Source of the DNA: Pezicula radicicola
Lineage: Eukaryota > Ascomycota > Leotiomycetes > Helotiales > Dermateaceae
DNA length: 64,000 bases
Assembly: GCA_003008705.1 (NCBI GenBank)
Contig: PDUO01000001.1
Coordinates: 2,225,694-2,289,693, forward strand
Reading direction: 5' to 3'
This document shows, one piece after another, positions 56,082 through 64,000 of this stretch. The notes below the pieces were generated by a model. It saw only the letters and a program-made list of their open reading frames with translations, did no database searches and was not told the DNA's origin. Every line of letters begins with the position of its first letter. Within the stretch, counting starts at the first letter, position 1. The translations under genes were made by a program, and so were the position numbers.

Positions 56082-56542
56082 CGTGGTGTGAGATAAGGCT
56101 GTTTCTCGTGGAGATGCGTTGCTGTCCGCTCAACTCCACCCTGCATCGCTATGTAGTCTCTGCCTTACAGATATAGTCTACTGGAAGGCGAGGTAAATGT
56201 AGCCGATGGAATAAGAAAAGCATCGACTGGTTCACACCCAACAACCTCCTTCATGCCTTAGACCACCCCAAAGTGCTGAAAAATCATGGAAAAGATTCAA
56301 TGCATGATATATCGTCCCGTTAATCTGGCGGTTCGATGAGCACAGCACTGCGATCTTTCTAAACAGGGGTGATGTATCACCTAACAACGTAGCATCACTA
56401 TTTCACTCATGAGTGGAGTTTCGCTGTCTGTTACAGTCGGCCTTTCCAAAGCCCCAGAAGTTTTTATCCATCTTAAGGACTATTGGCCTGTTTTTTTACT
56501 GCGAATATGTTCTGAGGATTTAACCATTGCGGTATGGTTTAT
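56082..56542. other. Intergenic
   Basis: Upstream flank of the NLR-type fragment and 3' flank of the Zn2Cys6 gene. Nothing else seen. Confidence 0.45.
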
Positions 56543-59402
56543 TTATGTCGTCATGGGCATGATCCCCGAGAAGTCGGTCTCGAGCCATTGAGCAGTAGGA
56601 TCCGAGAGTAGCAGCTGCCAGAGAACATCCGCCTGATCCTGCGTCTGACTCCACTGTCCTTCGTTGCCCTGCCCATTAATCGAATGTTCCTGTATCATCG
56701 GGATGGGTAAATGTTGGTTAGCATATGGTGCTTGCCCCATACTAACAGGATTAGGATCTTGAGGATGCGTATAGCTGTTATTGACGTAGTCTGGTTGACT
56801 TGTTTGCTGAAATACCTGATGTTTCCGCTTCATCTCCATGTCAAGGATAGTAGTTGCTAGGTCGCAGAAGGTGGTACAAAGTGCATGGAGCTTAGCAGCG
56901 ATTGGGTTGGAATGGCGAACTTCTTTCAGAAATTCTGTCATGTCGTTCATGAGCGCTAGATCTTCGGTCTCTGAATGGAAAATAACGTTGCAAAAAAGAA
57001 CGAAGAAAGGCGTGAAGGGATAATAGAAGAGAGACCTATTCCATTCTTATTAGCCAATTAATGTCATGTGGTCGACAGCTAAGCACACTCACCAGTGCGC
57101 AATAGCAACATGACTTTGCCAGGCTGAGACTTCGTCCCGAAGCGGCTTTATCAGTCGGAGGGTCGAGCGAGCAGCTTGGAGGCATTCTTCATTCAGGAAG
57201 GGTTCCTCCGGAAAAACTGGGTCAGAACGGTACATCACAGTTAGGATGTTCCAGTAGCTAAACTCCATAACGACAACCTGAGCTGAGAAGTCTAATTTAT
57301 CCATGGGTTTTGTTTTTTCTTTCAACTATTCATCGTTAGCGAGGGAGGTATTAGCAAGGAAGCTGCATACAATCAATGTCTTCTCGTATATCTGGTCGAG
57401 CTCTTTCTTGATTGCTTGAAGTGACTCGTATCGAACCGAGGTAGGTGCCAGGCGACTCTGAGGTGATTTGAGATTTGTATGGATGAGACTTTGAACCCGA
57501 GCGAAATCAACTGTTAGATAGTGAAGTTCAAATTGTATGTGCACCATCTCATATTCTCGACGGACAAATATCGCCGGATCAATATTTGAATCATGCAAGG
57601 TCGGGGATCGGGCAAGGTTCATGGCGATTCCTTGGTCTAGAATATAGGTAGTCAAGAAGCACCAACGCAGTTCGTCGTCTTCAGGCATATCTTTGTATGT
57701 CCGTGTATCAAGCCCGAGTGCTCCACACATATGGCATGCGGCGGAAATTAGCGTCCAGGCGCCAGATTGATCTCCATTATCCTGGTACCGAAATGCCTAA
57801 GTAGCGTTAGCGGATGCAGAGAAAACAATGTCAAGGCAAGGAGCATACTGCGCAAACTAAAGCCTGGACAGACAAAACACTTGGTGGACTCAGCATAAGG
57901 AGTTGCTTCGAGCCGAATGTGACGATTTGAGCATAGTCATTGGCCCTCTGCTCCAGATATGCCTCTAAACCAGTTCTGTTTTTGTTGTGATTTGCATGAA
58001 AGGTTTGATCAAAGAGGAACCATCCAAAAATTTCACTAACGCACATTAACTGCCGTATGTCCCTCTTCTCACTTGGCTGTTGCCAAAGTGCATGATACAT
58101 GGCTACGAACGACTTCCGAGATACCATTGTGAACCACCGGAAGAGCTCAGCAGTTTCTGGATTCAGATTAGCATTGATTTCTTTAAAAACCAGATCAGCC
58201 GTACTCTGTTGGTCTCGCAAAACCTCGTGGACAAACTCGGGCTGAGGGAGGAGATCTAGATCAGCTACCGAGGAGTTGGCTTGGGCTTCTTCTGTTAACC
58301 GTCCGGATGAATCTTGCTCATGACCTCTTAGCATGCTACGGATAGTGGACAGCGCAGAACTCAAGGTGATCTGCCCGCTTTCGCTGAGATATGAAGCATT
58401 GCGAAGGGCTTGTTGTATTGTACTTTGAGCCTCAGCACCGGTTGATGAGAAGAGATTCGACGATTCCGAAGCAACCCCGTGCAATGGTTGTGACGTAGGT
58501 GGTCGAGCTTCAACAATATTGGGCGTGATCTGTGCAGTACAACTCCGTGCACGTTCTTGGAAGATCAGAATGGAATGCTCATCAGGTATAGCCCCAGTCA
58601 ATGCCTTTGGAACAGTGCTTACTAATTGGGGGTTGATCAGCACTTGAAGCTCGATCTCGATCCGACGGGCTCCTTTGAGAATAATTGTCACTTGGCATAT
58701 GGGGAGACTCTCCTTGGGTTATTGACTTTTCAAGTCGTGCTAACCGGTCTTCGAGCCTCAATACTTCGGTTACACTAAACGTCGCTTAGAGAACGCATCA
58801 GGAATTCCCCAAGACGACTTACGGTTTGCTCTTGCTCCTTCTCTGACGCTTGCCGGCAATGACCGAGCGTGTCCGCTGGCAGGGTGATCGGCTCTCGATG
58901 CAGTGTTGACATTGAGCTTGTCTGTCACATCTGATCTGGTGACTTGTTAGGAGTCAGTGACATTGCAGGTGCACACGATCACACCTACTTTTCGGGAATG
59001 GCATCGATCACACTTTACACCATAAGCCCGTTAGCCATACCATGCATGCACATTGAGACGGAGAAGAAAAGAGTGACCTACGGCAGGATAGCTTGGGACT
59101 TGGACACCAAGCGCATCGGTCGTGGCAGGCGAAGGCGGTGGTGGTGGTGGTTGCGGTGCCGGCTGCTGTGGTTCCAAGTTGGTGGTGGAGCTCGCACCGT
59201 CGGGTTGTACCTCAACCATGGTGTGTGGACCCGGAGGGATAAGGAACGGTGTTACGGATTGGCTCTGTACCGGTACTGGAATGGTGAAGGGGAATGTTGT
59301 ACAAGACCTCGAAGAGTCGTGCGGGTGATGAGTGAAGCCGTAAGGCCGCTCGGACCTCGTACTTCGCTTGTTTCGGCCATTCGGACTTTCCATCCAGGCC
59401 AT
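56543..59402 (-). CDS. Zn2Cys6 transcription factor with fungal TF middle homology region
   Basis: Eight exons on -: 59402-59082, 59012-58989, 58935-58823, 58774-58623, 58555-57849, 57796-57371, 57325-57093 and 57035-56543, about 822 residues. A proline-rich head of about 107 residues precedes a textbook zinc cluster, Cys108-111-118-124-127-134 (ACDRCHSRKIRCDRQAQC then QHCIESRSPC), in CX2CX6CX5CX2CX6C spacing. A short coiled coil follows (VLRLEDRLARLEKS). The fungal TF domain shows FRYQDNGDQSGAWTLISAA, CGALGLD, DELRWCFLTTYILDQGIAMNL and the usual late block HWSLFYYPFTPFFVLFCNVI. The cluster is split by an intron, with its first half on a 24-nt exon. Target genes are unknown; the fucosidase and permease lie directly upstream on the same strand. 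Confidence 0.85.
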
Positions 59403-59781
59403 CACGTGGACTAGATCCTCGAGTTACCTACTGCGACATTCGACATTCAGGTGCAATCAAAGGGGAAGAACATATAGCTTCGTAAGAAACGTGCAACAGC
59501 TGGCGTAATAGCGTAGGCATCAAGACCAGTAAACCTTACAATTTTTACAATTTGGTGAATAATGGCTAAAATAGACGGAACGTATCACCTCGTATCCAGA
59601 GTGCCAAGACCTAGATCGGCAAGCATCTATCTCCAGGGCCAGGATCTGATACTTCACCCTTTCGATGCTTCCTATTTTGTGCCCTCACAATCAAAAATAG
59701 GTACTACAAAGCCAAAGTTTTTTTTTCAATTAGTTTTTATTGATTTATTAAGCCTTTTGCTGAGGTTCCTCAGGGCACCTA
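59403..59781. other. Intergenic between the transcription factor and fucosidase genes
   Basis: Promoter of the Zn2Cys6 gene and 3' UTR of the fucosidase gene on the same strand. Nothing else seen. Confidence 0.5.
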
Positions 59782-62548
59782 TCACGCCAAGTAATTGACC
59801 TTCATCGCCCAAGCATACTTCCCAGCATCAACCAACGCACTCGGCACAACAATAGATAGACTTCCCTCAGAAGTGAAAGACCAATCGAGTTGCGTATTGT
59901 TGCCAGCACCTATCATCGTGATGGTATCTCCAGCGAGGATCGGAACTGGAACATCAACGACCAGAGTCTCCGTTGGTTCTGTGAGGGAAATGATGTAGAA
60001 AGCGTCTTGAGTCTGGGTGAAGCGAATATCTCCAGTTTCGGGAGTGATGAACCTATACTTGGTTAGTAGGGTCTTTCCTCCAGATCTGAAACCAAGTGCT
60101 CACCAGTAAGTAGTATTAAAAATAGCTTCCGAGTTGGCCTTAATCCAAGTTCCCGCCTCCTTCAAGTGCGCAACCTCAGTAGCATCGATTGTCCCATTCG
60201 CCATTGGCCCAACATCAAGCAAGAAATTTCCATTCTTGCTAACCATATCCACTAAATAATTCACAATGGTTGTTGAATTCATATAAGACTCTGGAGCGGT
60301 AGCCCGATTGTATCCGTAAGAGTAAGGATCCATGCCTTGATTGGATTCCCATTTTCGTTCGGAGACTGAAGAAAAGGTGGCGTATTCGGGGGTATCGAAG
60401 TCGCTGCCTTCAGGGATTCCGCAGCGTGAGTTCATGGTTACTTCTCGACCTGCGGCTGATGCGTGGTTGAACCAGGCGCTTGCGAATTCGGCACTTCCAT
60501 TGGCCGCCTGTTGGAGTGAGTCACTTATGCTACTTTCTTGACGGAGAAGGGGTTCTTACACCACAATCACACCACATGATCTCAGTTTCATACTCGTACG
60601 CGAGCAACTCCATTTGAGGTACCATCAAATCAGTAATAAAATCCGAGATATTCAAACGGCCTGTGTACGGTTCCACTTCACCAGTATACGGATTTCGTGC
60701 CAAGATACCAGGCCAACTAGTACTTGCATTTCCCGGAGCCTGTGCAAATCCGTATGGCCCAAAGTCGGGATTATACCATTCCGGGAGACTGAAATAAGTT
60801 CCACGATGAAGTTGAGGTTGGTATTCCTTTGCCGCATCAAACAATTCCTTCAGGACATCACGTTGAGGTCCATAATGTATTGAGTTTCTATGTGTCGTTT
60901 CCTTGGTATCGAACATCGCGAAACCGTCGTGATGTTTGGTGGTAAGAACAAAGTATTGAGCTCCTGCATCTGCGAACAGATCAACCCACTCTTTAGCATC
61001 GAAAGCATCGGCGGTGAAGTTTACAAAAAAGTCATCGTAGACTACGTTCGGTCCGAAAGTATCCAAATCGTACTGCCACACATCTGCTTTAGCGTCCGCA
61101 GCGCGGTGATGGCTGTACCACCAATGCCATTCGGCATAGACCTCGTAAGGAGTAGAATTTCCCCAGCCAGGAACTGCGTAAGGACCCCAATGAATGAAAA
61201 TTCCGAACTTGGCGTTATCGAACTATCAACAAATTAGTATACTGTTTTTCCGAGAATGCAGGAGTAAAAGTCATGAGATATGCTCTCACAGTCGCGAGAC
61301 AGTGTTTAAATGGCACAAGAACAAAGAAATATGCTGCTTACCCACTCCGGACTTTCATGTTTCGTAAGACTCGAAAGCTCAGAAGTCCACTCCTCAAGCC
61401 CAAAAGCCACATTTTCGACCGTATACTTAGTAGTCGAATTACCACCAGTAAAGATAACATCCGCAGTAACATTACCACCACCAACTACACCAACATTAAT
61501 CTTCTTCTGATCACCAGGCCGTAATCTCTTAACCGTTCCCGGTTCAACAGTCATGATTCCTTGTCCTTCAATAGTAATCTCCACACCATCACCACTAATC
61601 CAATCAGGACCCGCATTATTAACAACAACCTCCACGATTTGAACTCCATCCCCAGACGTTTTCTGAGTCGGACGTAAATACTGAACATCGATACCAGATC
61701 CCTGCCAAAGAGAAACAGCAAAGACATGTAATCTCGACCCAGATGTCAAATTGGTAGTATCCGGAAACGTAACAGACTCCAACGTCTTCGAATAATCGAG
61801 CGATCCAACCCACTCATAAATATGAGTAGTATTAAAATTCGTATCATTCTCCGTAAAATAAGAAGGCATAATAATCTCTCCCTTATAAAGAGTCAAGAAG
61901 TTGAAAAAGGGTTCTGATCGTACTTCAGAGACTGAAGAAGAACCATCTGTATAACTAAACGTAACATTCGCAGCCGTTGATGCCAAATCAGCAGCAATTA
62001 ACATCTGAACGCTGAAATATGATGCCGAGGGGATATCAATCGTTTGGCCTGACATGATTACATTGTCACTGATGTTTTTTCCTTGGTAACCCGGGAAAAG
62101 ATATGTGAGTCCTGTTTTTGTTGAATTGTAGTATCCGCCTGTTGGGAGTTTGCTGGCTGGGTAGGAATTGTTCAATTGATCGAAGGAGGCCACTCCTGGT
62201 GCAAGTGCAAAGCCGGCATTGTTGAAGTATGAGTCTAGAGGAACTTGTATTGATTTGAGCTATTTGATGTTAGTTGTTATTCGAGAAGGATTCGCCATTG
62301 TAGGACATTTAACATGAGTTGCTCAACTCTCTTTGTGATTGTAAGACATGGAATAACCAGATTAAGCAATTCGAGTAAGATAGCTTGATATAACTCAAAC
62401 CAAGTGGTCTGCAAGCAATGACGGGCACAGGGAGTTGGATTTAACTTACAGAGCTACTAGAAACATTCGACAACGGATACGGAGCCGACAACACCGTTCC
62501 CACCAATCCGAAAGCCAAGAAGGCCAACGCGGTGGTCTTCATTGTCAT
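59782..62548 (-). CDS. Secreted GH29 alpha-L-fucosidase
   Basis: Five exons on -: 62548-62450, 62259-61342, 61222-60560, 60507-60104 and 60052-59782, about 784 residues. It should remove alpha-linked fucose from glycans outside the cell. A signal peptide is clear (MTMKTTALAFLAFGLVGTVL, cut near LSA). Residues about 35-335 form a beta-rich N-terminal extension not present in the usual 450-residue GH29 enzymes. The catalytic barrel begins at about 340 with FDNAKFGIFIHWGPYAVPGW, then TTKHHDGFAMFDT near 434-446 and IMWCDCG with the presumed nucleophile Asp558. SKNGNFLLDVGPMANG is the conserved GH29 late motif, and a small C-terminal beta domain ends the protein. Many N-glycosylation sequons fit secretion. 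Confidence 0.92.
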
Positions 62549-63505
62549 CTGTGAGCGAGCGACAGAATATGGCAACCTAGCAAGACAAGAAAACCAAAAA
62601 AAAAACCAAAATTGGAGTGATATCCAGAAGATTATAACATATCGCCGCAATCACAAATAAAAACCCATAACCCATAACCCCTCACCGGTGAACTCAGACC
62701 CCCCGATAGCGATCCCGAAAATCAGGTCAATTAATCCCAACCTTGATATTATCTCCTTCTCTCTTGCATAAAGAGAGGAGATCTCGACGATAATAATCGT
62801 CGGTTAAAAGATAGCAGACCGAGGAGTATTGTAGACCCAACGTAACATTTGGGAGGGGCGATATAGGTGGAGAACGATGAGACTAAGTAAGTGAAATGAC
62901 GGTACAGAAAGGAACTTACACTTACGGAGGTACATACCTACGAAGCTTGATCAATAAAGCGGAAGAATAATGCAAAGAAAAGATTGGTTATGATAATTCC
63001 AGGTCCCAATTGATTGTGATTTGAGCGGTAGTCCGAAAGGTGGGGGAGATTACTGTAACCCCCGCTTGCAACTCTTTGGATTTTCGCGCGTGGTCGTTGG
63101 AAACTCTATGTACTTTGAAATCCATCATTATTCTATGCTACGTTACAGAGATTGCTTTATCCCGTATCAATTTCCCCAATAATAACCGTATCGTACTTTT
63201 TGATCTGCAAGACATCCCACTTTCTAGCCACGTGGTATTGATGGGTTCATCCGATTTTGGAGGTTCGGTGTTGAGCCCCATATCCAGTTTATGTCTTGTA
63301 TAGAATATTATGAAGAAGCGCTAGAGTGTATCTTAAGCACTGGATTGACGATGAAGCTGAAATGGTAACGAGAATTTCTTAATACATTAGAACTGCTTAC
63401 TTGATAGACACGATTAGACAGATTAATAAAAGATAACTTTAGCAATTCAGATTGAATGACGGTAGAAGTAGGTTGTATGTATAACTACTTACCTCCCACA
63501 ATCAA
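62549..63505. other. Intergenic, fucosidase promoter and permease 3' flank
   Basis: Near-complete absence of coding signal. An 87-codon + frame at 63040-63303 has no feature. Contains the fucosidase 5' UTR and promoter. Confidence 0.45.
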
Positions 63506-64000
63506 CTAAATCATATACCTAAAAGTCGGAGCCCTATCCCCCATCTCACTCATCTTTTGAACAGTCAACCCCTCAGCCCCATGAACATCCACTCTCCCCT
63601 CCTCCCTCCTCCTATTAACCCTCGCATAACTCACCCTCAAAACCAAAACCGCAACCAAACCCACACTAACAAAACCAATCTCCAACCCATGACCAAGCAA
63701 ATACTTCGGTTTATCAACCTCTCTATAAAAATTACTCGCCATAGCACCACCGAGATTGCCAACTCCGATATGAATAGCCATTCCAGCTGATCTCTTATAA
63801 GATCCTGCAAGATTGTTGGACATCCAGGTTATATTTCCCGGGAAAGCTGGATAGAGTCCACATGCTGCGAGGAATACTCCCGCATAGACTAGTCCGGGAA
63901 GTTTTCCTTTGGCGGAACCGGCGATGGCCATTATGTAACCGATCAGGATAGCACACATAGGTAAGAAGACAAATGGAGCTCTCCCGACTTTTGAACGGTC
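63506..64000 (-). CDS. MFS permease, anion:cation symporter type (partial, C-terminal part)
   Basis: The frame is open at the right window edge, so about 165 C-terminal residues are present. It fits the allantoate/nicotinate (DAL5/TNA1-like) ACS branch of the MFS: RAPFVFLPMCAILIGYIMAI, a helix LVYAGVFLAACGLYPAFPG, then the typical ITWMSNNLAGSYKRSAGMA and IGVGNLGGAMASNFYR, a last helix GFVSVGLVAVLVLRVSYARV and a short cytosolic tail ending FRYMI. These residues cover roughly helices 9-12. The substrate cannot be read from this part. It stands on the same strand as the fucosidase and the Zn2Cys6 factor. Confidence 0.85.
   Translation of the reverse strand, partial: DRSKVGRAPFVFLPMCAILIGYIMAIAGSAKGKLPGLVYAGVFLAACGLYPAFPGNITWMSNNLAGSYKRSAGMAIHIGVGNLGGAMASNFYREVDKPKYLLGHGLEIGFVSVGLVAVLVLRVSYARVNRRREEGRVDVHGAEGLTVQKMSEMGDRAPTFRYMI

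Noticed and set aside
1..64000. CRISPR arrays, bacterial operons or prophage
   Set aside because: Spliceosomal introns and fungal gene families throughout show eukaryotic nuclear DNA; the only regular repeat array is the coding peptide array.

Overview
The window is nuclear DNA of a filamentous ascomycete (Pezizomycotina). Genes carry short introns (about 45-90 nt) with GTAAGT-like donors and CTAAC-type branch sites, and the gene set (wax-synthase MBOAT, UstYa/DUF3328 oxidases, 2EXR, Zn2Cys6 factor, HEL2, PEX10, eIF3b, TERT) is typical of that group. A Leotiomycetes-type genome is my guess from overall style; the sequence does not prove it. All exon boundaries were inferred by eye from splice consensus, reading phase and family similarity.

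Layout. 0.5-7 kb: a DEK_C/SWIB chromatin protein, the ribosome-collision ubiquitin ligase HEL2 and a RING-H2 protein, all on +. 7.6 kb: an unusual tRNA-like gene on - with its Pol III terminator. 8-10.3 kb: an intact lineage-specific gene and a broken divergent paralogue facing away from it. 10.6-20.3 kb: two UstYa/DUF3328 oxidases (-), a secreted precursor with 14 identical Kex2-bounded peptide repeats (+), and a wax-synthase-like O-acyltransferase (-). This looks like a RiPP (dikaritin-type) gene cluster and is the main discovery candidate. 20.3-31 kb: an AT-rich, gene-poor tract with one intact and two broken copies of a cysteine-pair protein family, plus a degraded coding relic. 31-46 kb: a divergent TBC-domain protein whose two catalytic finger residues are replaced, the telomerase reverse transcriptase (7 exons, -), and a 2031-residue DH-BAR-SH3 RhoGEF. 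47.7-53 kb: cytidine deaminase, eIF3b and PEX10, the last two divergent from a shared promoter region. 54-64 kb: a 2EXR protein, an orphan NLR-type N-terminal fragment, a Zn2Cys6 factor with a 24-nt microexon, a secreted GH29 alpha-L-fucosidase and the 3' part of an MFS permease.

How genes may work together. The repeat precursor has a signal peptide, KR sites followed by EA dipeptides (a Kex2 plus Ste13 pattern) and acidic spacers. UstYa-family enzymes are the usual maturation oxidases for such precursors. Unusually, the predicted core has no aromatic residue. Elsewhere the genes are mostly independent housekeeping functions. The TF-fucosidase-permease run at the right end is on one strand and could be functionally linked, but nothing in the sequence proves it.
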